Positions 33,821 to 43,698 are shown, numbered from the stretch's first letter. The stretch: DNA of 64,000 bases from Candidatus Amarobacillus elongatus (GCA_016703545.1 JADJBX010000005.1:186001-250000), one strand, 5' to 3'. Notes: generated from the sequence alone by a model not told the origin. Made by a program: numbers and translations.

Positions 33821-36473
33821 CTACGCCGCTTCCGAGTGGCCCTTACGCCAGCGCCGCTTGCGGACCGTTCCGGGGGCGGAGTGGGGTCCGGTCGCCATGT
33901 CGGTCTCGGCATCGCGCTGGGCAGCGAGCCAGGGGATGGCGATGGGCTCGGAATCAGCGATGGCGGCGAGTTGCTCCTCGAGGTCCGCCGTCACCTGGCG
34001 GGGTTCGTAGTCGCGCTAGGGGCCGAGCCGGTAAGCCGAGTGCGCGAACTGCTCCTCCACGGTGATGCTGCTGAGCTGCGCTTCGAGCTCGGCGACGACC
34101 GTCGCGGTCGCCGGGCGCCCATCCATCGAGGGAAGAGGCGGCCATGCCGGGCTCCTGCACGGGCCCGGCGGGTTCGACCACCATGGCGGCACTGACCACC
34201 GGCTCGGCCAGGGGTTGCCACCGTGGCGGCTCTCGCCACGGGCTCAGGGATTGACCACCGTGGCGGCCTCGCCACGGTGGCGGCGGATTCCACCGTGGCA
34301 GCGACGGCAGGGGCGCGGCCGCGGTTCGCCACCGTGGCGGCGTACTCAACCACGGGCTCGGCCGGGGATTCGACGGCGGCTTCCGCCGAGGGAACCGGCT
34401 GCGCGGCGGCGACGATGGCCGAGGCAAGCTGCAGCCCTTCGATGCGGAAGCGCGATGTCGACCGTTCGAGCGACTCGGCGAGGCCGCGCATCTGGGTGGC
34501 GGTGGCGGCGAGCTCCTCGGACTGGGCGGTGAGCTCCTGGTGGAGGCGGACACCTCTTCGGCGGAGGCGGACGTCTGCTCGCTGGTGACGGAGACCTGGA
34601 GGATGGCTTCGGTCACGCGGGAGGTGTCGCCGGCCATGGTCTTGGCGCCATTGGCGGAGTCCCTGGCGCTTTCGGCGATACCGCGGGCGGAATCGACGAT
34701 GCGATCGGCGCCGGAGGCGAGGCTCTGGATTTCGGCGGTGATCTTCTCCATTTCGACCGCGGAGACCTGGACGCTTTCGATGATGCTTTCGAGGGCGGCG
34801 CCGGCCTGCGTGGTGATGCGGCGTCCGGCCTCGACGTCCTGGACGCCCGCGGCCATCGCCTCGACGGCCTCACGCGTGCCGGACTGGACCTTGGCGATGA
34901 GCGCCGCGATCTCCTTGGTGGCGTGCGACGAGCGCTCGGCGAGGCCGCGCACGTTGTCGGCGACGACGGCGAAGCCGCGGCCCTGTTCGCCGGCGCGGGC
35001 GGCCTCGATGGCGGCGTTGAGGGCGAGCAGGTTGGTCTGGCGCGCGATGTCGTCGATCGCCTTGACGATGGTGCCGATCTGCTGGCTGTACTCGCCGAGC
35101 TGGTTGACGGTGCCGGAGGCGCGCTCGACGGCGCCGGCGATGGCCTGCATGGAGGCCACGGCCTGGCCAACGGCCTTCTGGCCTTCCTGGGCGGCGCGGC
35201 GGGAGGCGTCGGCCGACTGCGCCACCTGCTCGGAGGCGAGCACGACTTCGCCGATGCGGGCGCCGATGGCGCGGGCTTCCTCTTCCGAGGTGGAGGCGGA
35301 GCTGGCGTTCGAATCGGCGACGGCGGCGAGCTCCTGGCTGCCGGCGGCGACGCGCTCGACATCCTCGGCGGACTGCTGCGAAAGGGCGGACAGGGTGGTG
35401 GCGGCCTTCGTCACTTCCGTGATGGACGAGGCGATCTGGCTGCTGGCCGAGGCCATGGCGTCGCTGGCTTCCTGGAGGTCGCCGGAGGCGGCGAAGACGG
35501 CGCTGGCGTCGCCGCGGACCTGGCCGACGAGGCCGGCGAGGCCGAGACGCATGCTGTTGTAACTGGCGATGGTGCCGGTCAGCTTTTCGACGGTGCGGTT
35601 GATGGCGCTGGAGGCCTGGCCGATTTCGTCGCGCGAGGGGCGCGGAATAAGGGCGGTGCGGGCCTGGACTTCGACGGTGAGGTCGCCCTGCTCGACGGCA
35701 CGGATACCGGCCTCGAGTTCGGCCACGGCCTCGGATTCGACGCTGCGAATGCGGGCGACGAGCTGACGCACGTCCCGGCGCAGCTTGATCGAGACCACCA
35801 GCGCGATGGCAACGCCAAGCAGGACGGCGACCGCGGTGGCGCCGAGGAGGATGGTGCGCGCACGGGCGGCGGCGGCATCGGAATCGGCGGCGGCGGCCGT
35901 CGCGGCTTCCTGGTTGCGGCTGATTATGGACGTCAGCTGCGAATTGAGCGCATCGAGGCGGCTGGCGGCGATGCGCGAGGCGTCGGCGGCCTCCTTCGCC
36001 TTGCCCTGCTCGACGAGGGCGAAGATCGCCTCCCGCTCGGTCGCGACCTGGGCCATGGTGTCCTCGACCGCCTTCCAGCGGTTCTGGACTTGCTCTTCGT
36101 GATCGTCTTTCGGTATTCAGCGGCGGCGGTCTTCGCGAGGGCGAGTTCGTCGCGGCCGTGCTTGAGGGGGAAGGCGGTACGGGTGGGGTCGTTACTCAGT
36201 TCGAGGAGGGCGTTCTGTTCGTCCTTCGCGCCGGCGATGGTGTGAACCGCGACCTGGTTGGCCCAGTGCACGCCCATCGTGCTCTGCGCGTAGAGGGCAT
36301 GAGCGCGCGAGGCGCCTGGACTGGAGGGCGGTGACGCCGACGAAGGCGACGAGCGCGGTCAGCCCCAGGATGAGGCCGAAGCCGGCCAGCAACCGGGCCT
36401 GGAGGCTGAGGTTGTTGAACCAGCGCAGGGAGAGCCAGCCGAAACTGACCCGGGCGGGAAGTAACCGACGCAT
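33821..36473 (-). CDS. Methyl-accepting chemotaxis protein 1 (multiple frameshifts)
   Basis: ATG 36473. An N-terminal helix (LLAGFGLILGLTALVAFVGV), a helical sensor, a second membrane helix (ILLGATAVAVLLGVAIALVV), HAMP, and the signalling hairpin tip IDDIARQTNLLALNAAIEAA with GFAVVADNVRGLAERS are all present. Shifts occur near 36320, 36110 and 34550 and again in the tail. The tail after the coiled coil is an Ala/Val/Pro-rich linker with repeated AATV phrases. An in-frame TAG stands at 34016-34018, but protein-like sequence (DLEEQLAAIADSEP, then KRRWRKGHSEAA) continues to TAG 33821. The true end is uncertain. It is paralogous to the gene at 41198. No che genes are present. Confidence 0.8.
34178..34341. 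repeat. Six iterated CCACCGTGGCGGC-type palindromic motifs
   Basis: Copies start at 34178 (variant CCATGG core), 34218, 34255, 34271 (CCACGGTGG core), 34290 and 34329. Each contains a short palindrome. They lie in the linker part of chemoreceptor 1 and encode AATV-like phrases on the minus strand. Confidence 0.7.
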
Positions 36474-36623
36474 AGAGTCCCCCGAATCGGACAGGTAGTT
36501 GCGTCTATACTCGGAAAAGGATTCCTCGCTACGAATGAGGAAAACCCCTTACGTACGGGCCATGACGGGCCCAACATCCGTGGATATTCGGGACGTTTGG
36601 CACTCACCGGATGCGGAGCGGGG
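36474..36623. other. Intergenic region upstream of chemoreceptor 1
   Basis: About 150 bases. On the minus strand GAGTATAGAC about 40 bases before the chemoreceptor ATG could hold a -10 box (TATAGA), but no good -35 is seen. No gene or terminator is evident. Confidence 0.4.
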
Positions 36624-38242
36624 TCAGCGGTGGGAGGCGCGTGCGAAGGCGGCGAGCCCGGCGATGGCGGCCGCGAGCACCGTGAGTACGGCGAGCGAGC
36701 GCAGGACGGCGCCCATGCCGCCGCCGGGGTCACGGGAGCCGAAGATGTCGTCCATCTCGCCGGTGTCGTCGGCGGCGCCGGAGGGGCAGGCTGCGCCGGG
36801 TGCGGGTACCTTGAGCTGGACGAGGTAGGCATCAACGGCGTTGTCGACGCAGCGATCGCCGCCTGCTGTAGGCGGTGTGCCCTTCGCCATCGAAGGTGAG
36901 GAGGGCGGCGCCGGGGAGCTGGCGCGCGACGGCCACGCCCCATTCATACGGGGTGGCCGGGTCGCCGGTGGTGGAGACGACGAGGATCGGGGGCGCGCCG
37001 GTTGCGGTCGGCGGCGACGTCGGGTCTGGGGGCGCAGCCCAGTTCGCGCACGACAGGCCAACGGCGACCGCCGGGCCGAAGCGAGGGGAGACGGCGGCGA
37101 AGCGCGCGGCTGCCGCGGGGTAATCGGCCCAGCGCACGGGTAGTTTCGAAGGGCCCGAATCGACGCAGTTCACCGCGAGGTTCGCTTCGGTGCTGTTGGT
37201 GTAGCTGCCATCGGGGAGGCGTTCGAGGTACTGGTCCGTGAGCTGGACCAGCTGGGTGCCATCGCCGGCGAGAGCGGTATCGATGGCGCGAGCAAGCGGC
37301 CGGCCAGGACTCGCGCGAGTAGAGCGGGGTGACGATGCCGAGGAGCGCCTCACCGGGGCCGGCGGGGCGATTGGCGCGGCGGGCGGGGATGGGTGCGGCC
37401 TCGACGCGCGCGAACAGGTCATCGATCGCACGCAGGGGGTCGCCCCGGCGGGTGAGGCTGCAGAGGGTATCGCGGCAGTCCTGCGCGAACGCCTGCAGCG
37501 CGCGTTCGAAGCTGGCCGCCTGGGCAAGCGCGCGGTCGTCGCCGGAGAGGGAGAGGTCGACGGCGCCATCGAGCACCATCGCGCGGATGGCGCCTGGGAA
37601 CAGGCTGGCGTAGACCTGCCCGATCTCGGTGCCGTAGCTGAAGCCGAGGTACGTGAGCTTCTCGTCGCCGAGGGCGGCGCGGAGGCGGTCGAGGTCCCGG
37701 GCGACGTTGCGGGTGCCGAGGTAGGGGAGGACATCGCCGTAGGTGGCGGCGCATTCGTCGGCGAAGGCCCTCGTGAGCCGCGCGAGGGCGTCGAACTCGG
37801 CTTCGTCGTCGGGGCTGGGGTCGGCTGCGGTAAGCGGGATGAGGGTGGAATGGCAGGTTATGGGACTGCTGCGGCCGATGCCTCGCGGGTCGAAACCGAC
37901 GATGTCGAAGCGGTCCAGGATGCGGTCGGGCAGGTCGGGTGCCCACTGGCGCACGAACTCGACGCCGCTCGCGCCCGGGCCGCCGGGGTTGACGACGAGG
38001 GAGCCGATGCGCTTCGAGCGGTCGCCGGCGGGGAGGCGGATGATGGAGAGCTGGATCTCGCCGGGGGTGACGCCGGAGTAGTCGAGGGGGAGGGGGAGGA
38101 AGGCGCATTCGAAGCCATCGCCGCAGTCATCCCAGGCCACGGACGCGGCGTGCGAGGGGTGCCCCTGCACGGTGGCAAGGCCAGCGAGGATGGCGACCAG
38201 GGCGAGGATGAGGGTGCGGTGCACGGTGTATCGATACCACAT
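36624..38242 (-). CDS. S33-type alpha/beta hydrolase, tripeptidyl aminopeptidase-like (frameshifted twice)
   Basis: ATG 38242; a signal-like helix (LILALVAILAGLATV) opens the protein. Family motifs: PLDYSGVTPGEIQLSIIRLPA, the oxyanion block NPGGPGASG, GFDPRGIGRS and the nucleophile elbow GFSYGTEIG. The frame shifts near 37300 and again near 36865, after the TAP-like C-terminal block PILVVSTTGDPATPYEWGV and the His in GEGHTAY. It ends in a membrane helix (LAVLTVLAAAIAGLAAFA) at 36624, so the enzyme is probably tethered outside the membrane. Relatives release tripeptides or Pro-containing peptides. Confidence 0.85.
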
Positions 38243-38437
38243 CGAGGGGCAACGTGGCGGTGAATGATGGGGCGGGGAAACGGGTGTGAAGGAACGCCGC
38301 AACCCTGATGACAGCCTCCCCGGGGGTTTGCTACCGTTGCGGTGGCTCTCTCGTTCCATCGGCCTCACGGAGAGGCTCTTGTTGTCACCGGTGCTCGATG
38401 ACCGAAGGGATCCAGGAATTTTTAGGGAGGTCGTCGG
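38243..38437. other. Divergent region before the zinc-ribbon gene
   Basis: About 195 bases between the peptidase start and the GTG at 38438. It contains an AGGGAGG ribosome-binding site at 38424 preceded by a TTTTT run. Short G/C-rich hairpins occur, but no promoter or known RNA is recognised. Confidence 0.4.
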
Positions 38438-39004
38438 GTGCCTTTCACCGACAAGACGCTCACGTGCTCGGATTGTGGACAACCGTTCACGTTCACGGCG
38501 GGTGAGCAGGAGTTCCATTCGTCCAAGGGGTTTACCAACGAGCCACGGCGGTGTCCGAACTGCCGGCGAGCGCGACGCGGAGACGCTGGCGCGCCCACAC
38601 GGCCCGAGCGGGAGATGTTCACGGTGAATTGCGCCAGCTGCGGGAAGGAAGCGAAGGTTCCCTTCCAGCCGCGCGGTGACCGGCCGGTGTACTGCAGCGA
38701 TTGCTTCCAGCCCCAGCCGCGTGGCACGAGCAGCTACGGTGGTGGCGGCGGCCGCCCGGGTGGCGGTGGCTACGGCGGTGGCGGCGGGGGCTACGGTGGT
38801 GGCAGCGGCGGCTACGGTGGTAGCAGCGGCGGCTACGGCGGTGGCGGTGGCAGCTACGGTGGTGGCGGCGGCTACGGCGGTGGCGGCGGCTATGGCGGCG
38901 GTGGGTACGGCGGCGGCGACTACGGTGGTGGTGGCGGCCGTGGCGATCGCGACCGCGGCGGGCGCCGCGGTGGTGGCGGCGGTGGCCGCGACCGGCGCTG
39001 GTAG
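38438..39004 (+). CDS. Zinc-ribbon protein with a long Gly/Tyr-rich low-complexity tail
   Basis: GTG 38438 follows AGGGAGG. Residues 1-45 match the small zinc-ribbon domain with TLTCSDCGQPFTFTAGEQEF and CPNCRRARR. Residues 60-92 form a second CxxC-x17-CxxC ribbon (NCASCGKEAKV, then YCSDCFQPQ). From about residue 98 the sequence is almost pure Gly, Tyr and Ser in YGGGGGGYGGG-type repeats and ends in RGG-like RGDRDRGGRRGG. In eukaryotes and cyanobacterial Rbp proteins such tails bind RNA and drive condensation; that role here is inference. The zinc-ribbon core is common in Chloroflexota, where its function is unknown. Confidence 0.75.
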   Translation: MPFTDKTLTCSDCGQPFTFTAGEQEFHSSKGFTNEPRRCPNCRRARRGDAGAPTRPEREMFTVNCASCGKEAKVPFQPRGDRPVYCSDCFQPQPRGTSSYGGGGGRPGGGGYGGGGGGYGGGSGGYGGSSGGYGGGGGSYGGGGGYGGGGGYGGGGYGGGDYGGGGGRGDRDRGGRRGGGGGGRDRRW

Positions 39005-39020
39005 CCCGAATGATTCAGCC

Positions 39021-39096
39021 GGGCCCGTAGCTCAGCGGTGAGAGCGGCCGGCTCATAACCGGTTGGTCCTGGGTTCAAATCCCGGCGGGCCCACCA
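39021..39096 (+). tRNA. tRNA-Met (anticodon CAT)
   Basis: A 76-base cloverleaf with encoded CCA. Acceptor GGGCCCG pairs with CGGGCCC, D-stem GCTC/GAGC, anticodon stem GCCGG/CCGGT around CTCATAA, and T-arm CTGGG-TTCAAAT-CCCGG. The 1:72 pair is G:C, so it is not the initiator. It could be elongator Met or the lysidine-modified Ile tRNA, which share this anticodon. Confidence 0.95.
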
Positions 39097-39111
39097 TGGC
39101 AACGATGAGGA

Positions 39112-39135
39112 AGCGCGCGGCGAGAGCCGCGCGCT
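39112..39135 (+). terminator. Terminator hairpin downstream of the tRNA
   Basis: A perfect 10-bp stem AGCGCGCGGC (39112-39121), loop GAGA, GCCGCGCGCT (39126-39135), followed by CTTCC. It lies 15 bases after the tRNA CCA end. Confidence 0.75.
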
Positions 39136-39249
39136 CTTCCGTGTCCGGAACAACGGTAAACGAGGGATTCGACTCCCAACCGGGAACGCGTCAGGCGGTG
39201 TCGTGGTGCGGCCATATCGTGACGCCATCAAGGGATTGGAGCGACCCAT

Positions 39250-39978
39250 ATGGCGAAAAAGTCGGCATTGGAGCAGCAGCTGGAGCAACTCGACCAGCTC
39301 AAGAAGCGGGGCACCCTCACGGATGCCGAGTACGAGTCGCGGCGGCAGGCAATCATCACGTCGGCGCCGATGGCGGCCCAGGTGCAGGCGAAGTCCGGCG
39401 CGGGCGGGATCTTCAAGTTCGGGTTCTTCGGGTGCCTCGGTGTTATCGGCGCGCTCATCGGGCTCGTCGTGGTGATCGCGATTGTCGCGAGCGCGGCGGG
39501 CGGCGGTGACGAGGACGACGCGGCGGCGGCGCAGCCCGGGCAGGTGGGCACGAACAAGGGCGATGTCCACGTCCCGTTCGCGGCGAAGAGCAGCGGCGAA
39601 ATCGCCCCTGACGGCAACAAGGAGCGGCGCACCAAGGTGACCATCCTCCAGACCTCGGACGTGACGTCGGACAACCCCTTCCTGAAGCCGAACGCGGGGA
39701 TGAAGTGGTTTGGCATCGAGGTGGTCGTCGAGAACACGGGCACGAAGGAGGTGACATCGCTCGATTGGAAGCTCCGGGACAGCCAGGACGGCGAGCACGA
39801 CCGGGAATTCTTCACGGGTGGGTCGGGGAAGGACCTCGAGGGGCTCTTCAATCTGACGCCGGGTGGGAAGACCCAGGGGTGGATCTACTTCGAGATCCCC
39901 GTTGATGCGACGCCCAAGTGGCTGCGGGCCGACCCGAACCCGTTCCTCAAGAACGATCTGTACTTCGACGTGCAGTAG
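39250..39978 (+). CDS. SHOCT-domain membrane protein with C-terminal DUF4352-like domain
   Basis: ATG 39250; 242 residues. Residues 5-37 (LEQQLEQLDQLKKRGTLTDAEYESRR) form a SHOCT domain. A membrane helix follows (about 57-81, LGVIGALIGLVVVIAIVAS), then an acidic linker and a beta-rich extracellular domain with GMKWFGIEVVVENTGTKEV and GKTQGWIYFEIP, as in DUF4352/telokin-like surface proteins. The orientation would put SHOCT inside and the beta domain outside. The exact role is unknown. Confidence 0.75.
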   Translation: MAKKSALEQQLEQLDQLKKRGTLTDAEYESRRQAIITSAPMAAQVQAKSGAGGIFKFGFFGCLGVIGALIGLVVVIAIVASAAGGGDEDDAAAAQPGQVGTNKGDVHVPFAAKSSGEIAPDGNKERRTKVTILQTSDVTSDNPFLKPNAGMKWFGIEVVVENTGTKEVTSLDWKLRDSQDGEHDREFFTGGSGKDLEGLFNLTPGGKTQGWIYFEIPVDATPKWLRADPNPFLKNDLYFDVQ

Positions 39979-39988
39979 CGCGCGTGAA

Positions 39989-40030
39989 GCGCGAACGGAC
40001 GGCGGCACCTCCCGGTGCGGCCGTTCGCGC
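39989..40030 (+). terminator. Long hairpin after the SHOCT gene
   Basis: Outer arms GCGCGAACGG (39989-39998) and CCGTTCGCGC (40021-40030) are perfect. An inner stem CACC-TCCC-GGTG continues the structure. No T run follows, so it may be a structural 3' end rather than a true intrinsic terminator. Confidence 0.55.
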
Positions 40031-40111
40031 GTCCTCACCCTCAAGCGATAACCGGGGAGGCGACGGCGGGGGGCGCTGTCCCTGTGCGGCGCGACAGGGC
40101 ACACTCCCCGC

Positions 40112-41059
40112 ATGATCACCGTGTTTGCCGGCGGCGTCGGCGCTTCCCGCTTCCTCCAGGGCCTCGTGCAGGCCGTCGACCCGGCTGACGTCACCGTGAT
40201 TTCGAACACGGGCGACGATGTCGAGATGTTCGGGCTGCACGTTTCGCCCGATACCGACATCGTCCTGTACGCCCTCGCGGGGGCGGTGAACCCGGAGACG
40301 GGCTGGGGGCTCGCGGGCGACACCTTCGCCGTCGTCGACCAGTTGCAGCGGTTCGGGTACGAGCGGTGGTTCAACCTCGGCGACCGCGATCTCGCGATGG
40401 CGATCCACCGGACGCGGCTGCTGCACGCGGGCATACCGATGCACGAGGTCGTGGCCGGGCTCGCGCGGGCGTGGGGCGTTGGCTGCCAGGTCATCCCGAT
40501 GGCGAACGAGCCGATCCGCACGAAGGTGTACGGCCCGGACGGCGAAATCGACTTCCAGGAGTACATGGTGCGGATGCGGACGGAGGTCGAGGTGCGGTCG
40601 ATCGCGTTCGCTGGAGCGGACACCGCGCGACCGGCGCCGGGCGTGGTGGAAGCGATCCGAGACGCGGAGGCGGTCATCCTCGCGCCCAGCAACCCGTTCG
40701 TGAGTATCGGGCCGATCCTGGCGGTGCCGGGCGTTCGAGACGCGCTCGCCTCGACGGCGGCGGTGCGCGCGGCGATCAGCCCCATCATCGCCGGGCAGGT
40801 GGTGAAGGGGCCGGCCGCGAAGATGCTGCAATCGCTGGGGCACGAGGTGTCGGCGGTGGGCGTGGCGGCGGTGTACCGCGGGCTCATCGATCTCATGGTG
40901 ATCGACGAACAGGACCGCGCACTCGCACCCCGCGTGGAGGCGCTGGGGATGCGCTGCCACGTGACCGACACGATGATGACGAGCGCCGAGCGGAAGGCCG
41001 AGCTGGCGGCCGAGGTGGTCCGCGAAGCGCGCCGTGTCCCGCGGGCGATGGGTCAGTAG
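40112..41059 (+). CDS. cofD: 2-phospho-L-lactate transferase (F420 biosynthesis)
   Basis: ATG 40112; 315 residues, the family length. Signature blocks are FAGGVGASRFLQGLVQ, ISNTGDDVEMFGLHVSPD, GWGLAGDTFAVVDQL, WFNLGDRDLAMAIHRT and ILAPSNPFVSIGPIL. CofD joins a phospho-lactyl-type moiety to the deazaflavin Fo to make F420-0. The other F420 genes (cofE, cofG/H, cofC) are not in the window. It supports F420 use by the LLM-class enzyme at 9247 and the PPOX-class enzyme at 46610. Confidence 0.95.
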   Translation: MITVFAGGVGASRFLQGLVQAVDPADVTVISNTGDDVEMFGLHVSPDTDIVLYALAGAVNPETGWGLAGDTFAVVDQLQRFGYERWFNLGDRDLAMAIHRTRLLHAGIPMHEVVAGLARAWGVGCQVIPMANEPIRTKVYGPDGEIDFQEYMVRMRTEVEVRSIAFAGADTARPAPGVVEAIRDAEAVILAPSNPFVSIGPILAVPGVRDALASTAAVRAAISPIIAGQVVKGPAAKMLQSLGHEVSAVGVAAVYRGLIDLMVIDEQDRALAPRVEALGMRCHVTDTMMTSAERKAELAAEVVREARRVPRAMGQ

Positions 41060-41084
41060 GGCCCATCGCAATAGGCCAATCGTT

Positions 41085-41124
41085 CCTACTTCGCGGACCC
41101 GAGGGCACAGGGGCCGAAAGTAGG
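41085..41124 (+). promoter_or_regulatory. Stem-loop in the leader of chemoreceptor 2
   Basis: CCTACTTCG (41085-41093) pairs with CGAAAGTAGG (41115-41124) with one bulged base. A 21-base loop GGACCCGAGG...GGGGC holds a smaller possible stem. It lies 73 bases upstream of the chemoreceptor start. Unlike a terminator it has no T run after it. A 5' UTR regulatory structure is possible; no known class is recognised. Confidence 0.35.
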
Positions 41125-41197
41125 GGATCCCCCATGTACATCTTCCCCTGTGTTTTCCGACGTTCCTCCCAATCGGCTCGTTAACGAGGGGGAAACC

Positions 41198-43184
41198 ATG
41201 CGGTTCATCTGGGATCGGGGTCTTCGGACCAAACTTCTGGGCGGGTTCTCCATCGTGATCGCATTTACGATTGCGGTGGCGGCGGTGGGCATCCGGACGC
41301 AGCAGGCGGCGGCAGAGCGGACGGATGTGATGTACCGGGAGGATGTGCGGGGGACGCGCTCCCTGCTCACGGCCAACCTCAATATGGTGATGAGCGCGCG
41401 AGAAGAGCTGCGCGCGGTGACGGCGACGGACGCGGCGGTGCGGACGGAGTTCGTCAAGCGTTCCCGGCAGGAGCTCGCGGACGCGAAGGCGTCGCTGGAT
41501 GAGTACCGGGCATCGGCGGTTGAGCAAGGCGCGGAAGCGCGCTGGCTGGAGCTGGACGCCGCCGTGCGCGGCGTACGCGAAGGGCGCGAGGAGAGCCTGC
41601 GGCTGCTCGAACAGGGAGACGCGCAGGGTGCGGCGGCGAAGCGCCAGGGCGCCGTGGCCGCCATCGACGTGATGAACACGGCACTCTCGACCGAGGCATC
41701 GCGGCTGGAGGGGATGGCCGACGTGGCCAACCACGACGCGGCCGTGGCGGCGAGCAGCGCCTTCCGGCTGCAGGTGGGGGCGACGGTGGCGGCCGTCATC
41801 CTCGGGGCGGCGATCGCGTGGGGCGCCGGCACGGCCGTACGGCGCGGCGTGGCACGCATCGCAGGGCGGCTCGAGAGCATGGAGAGCCGCTGCGTGGCCG
41901 GGTTGCGCGGGGGCATCCTCGCGGTTGAACGCGGCGACCTGACGGCCGAGGTGCACGCGGGCACGGACCCGATTCCCAACCCGGGCAAGGACGAAGTCGG
42001 CCGGGCGGCGACGGCGATCAACGGGATGCTGGGCAAGCTCGGGGACACGATCGAGAGCTACAACGCGATGCGGGCGGGGCTCGCGCAGATGGTCGGTACC
42101 ATTCGCCAGGAAGCGGACTCGGTGTTCGTGAGCGCGGGCCAGCTGCAGGACTCGAGCGGCCAGATGGCGGGTGCGACGGGCCAGATCGCCGCGGCGATCA
42201 CCGATGTCACGCATGCCTCGGTGACCCTCGCGGCACTTTCGCGGGATTCGGTGGAGGAGGTCGAGCGGGTGGCCGCGGGTTCGGCGCAGCTGGCGGCGAA
42301 CGCGGAGGAGACGGCGGCGGCGGCGGCGGTTTCGGCGAGCGAGGCCCAGGCCATGGGCGCGCGCATCGCCGAGGCCGTGCAGGCGGCCGGGCAGGTGGCG
42401 AAGGACGCGGAGGCGTCGCGTGCCTCGGCGCTCGAAGGCCAGCGCGCGGTGGGGCAGGCGGTCGCCTCCATGGACGCCATCGCACGGGCGGTGGAGAACG
42501 CATCGGTGACGGTGAACCGGCTGGGCGAGTACGGCCAGCAGATCGGCGAGATCGTGCGCGTGATCGACGACATCGCCAGCCAGACGAACCTGCTCGCGCT
42601 GAACGCGGCCATCGAGGCGGCGCGCGCCGGGGAGCAGGGGCGTGGATTCGCGGTGGTCGCGGAGAACGTCCGCAGCCTCGCGGAGCGGTCATCGGGTGCG
42701 ACGAAGGAGATCGCGGCGCTCATCGCGAAGGTGCAGGAGGGGACGAGTGAGGCCGTATGCGATGGCCGCCGGCGTGGAGGACGGGCCGCGCGGGCGCGGC
42801 ACGACCGAGACCGCCGGGAGCGCGCTGACGGTCATCATCAAGAACGTCCAGGAATCGGCCGACCAGATGCAGCGGATCGCGGCGGACGTGCAGGGGCTGG
42901 CGGAGGGCGCCGGGCGGATCATCGAATCGGCCAGCGGCATCTCCGCGAGCGCGAGCGAATCGGCGAACGGAGCGACCCTGATCGCGCAGGGCACGACGTC
43001 GGTGCGCGCGGCGATCGAGAAGGTGTCGATGACGAGCGAGGAGACCTCGGCCTCGGCGGAGCAGGTGTCGGCGTCGACGCAGGAGCTTTCGGCGCAGTCC
43101 CAGGAGCTGGCGGCAACGGCACAGCAGATGCGCGGGCTGGCGGAGGCGCTGGAGCAGCAGGCTTCGCGCTTCGTGCTGGCGTAG
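41198..43184 (+). CDS. Methyl-accepting chemotaxis protein 2 (frameshifted)
   Basis: ATG 41198 after GAGGGGGAAACC. Two membrane helices (residues 12-32 and about 188-208) flank a helical four-helix-bundle sensor domain of about 155 residues. HAMP follows, then the signalling domain with tip IDDIASQTNLLALNAAIEAA and GFAVVAENVRSLAERS. One shift near 42755 splits the descending arm. The C-terminal helix QELAATAQQMRGLAEALEQQ ends at 43184. It shares most signalling-domain residues with the gene at 33821, so both are close paralogues. Ligand unknown. Confidence 0.92.
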
Positions 43185-43191
43185 ACGTCAC

Positions 43192-43217
43192 GCCGGTGGG
43201 GGCGCGCCCCCACCGGC
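43192..43217. terminator. 26-bp perfect palindrome between convergent genes
   Basis: GCCGGTGGGGGCG (43192-43204) is followed without a gap by its exact reverse complement (43205-43217). It lies between chemoreceptor 2 and the AhpD-like gene, whose stops face each other. It can fold on either strand, so it is probably a shared terminator. Confidence 0.75.
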
Positions 43218-43233
43218 TCCCCCGCTCCCGCGC

Positions 43234-43698
43234 TTACCTGTGGCCGCGAACCTCGTAGTGGCCGCCGGGAATGCGCATCGAGACGTTCAGCCGGTTCCAG
43301 CTGTTGATGACGCAGATGGCGAGCGTGAGGTGCGCGATCTCCGCGGGGGTGAACTCCTCGGCGACGGCGTCGTAGACGGCATCGGGGACGAAGCCATCGG
43401 TGAGATTGGTGACGGCTTCGGCCCAGAGGAACGCGGCGCGCTCGCGTTCGGTGAAGACATCGACTTCCCCCCAGACGGCGACCAGGTGCAGGCGGTCGTC
43501 GGTCTCACCCAGGGCACGCGCTTCCTTCACATGCATGTCGACGCAGAAGGCGCAGCGGTTGATCTGCGAGACGCGCAGGTTGATGAGCTCCACGAGGCCG
43601 CGTTCGAGCCCACCTTCGGCGGCGACGTAGGCGCCAACGCCGCGCAGGGCCTTCGAGATGCCGGGGGCGATAGCCTGGTAGTTGATGCGGGATTCCAT
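43234..43698 (-). CDS. Carboxymuconolactone decarboxylase / AhpD family protein
   Basis: ATG 43698 with GAGGAG six bases upstream; a GTG two codons earlier is less likely. The 154-residue protein has the redox motif NRCAFCVDMHVKEAR (CxxC with the following His), after LVELINLRVSQ. This is the active site of AhpD-type alkylhydroperoxidases. Its C-terminal part (LTLAICVINSWNRLNVSMR) is the usual helix of the family. The role is probably peroxide or thiol redox defence. Confidence 0.92.
   Translation of the reverse strand: MESRINYQAIAPGISKALRGVGAYVAAEGGLERGLVELINLRVSQINRCAFCVDMHVKEARALGETDDRLHLVAVWGEVDVFTERERAAFLWAEAVTNLTDGFVPDAVYDAVAEEFTPAEIAHLTLAICVINSWNRLNVSMRIPGGHYEVRGHR

Noticed and set aside
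39021..39096. Initiator tRNA-fMet
   Set aside because: Initiators have an unpaired 1:72 position and three G:C pairs at the anticodon end; here 1:72 is G:C and the stem is GCCGG/CCGGT.
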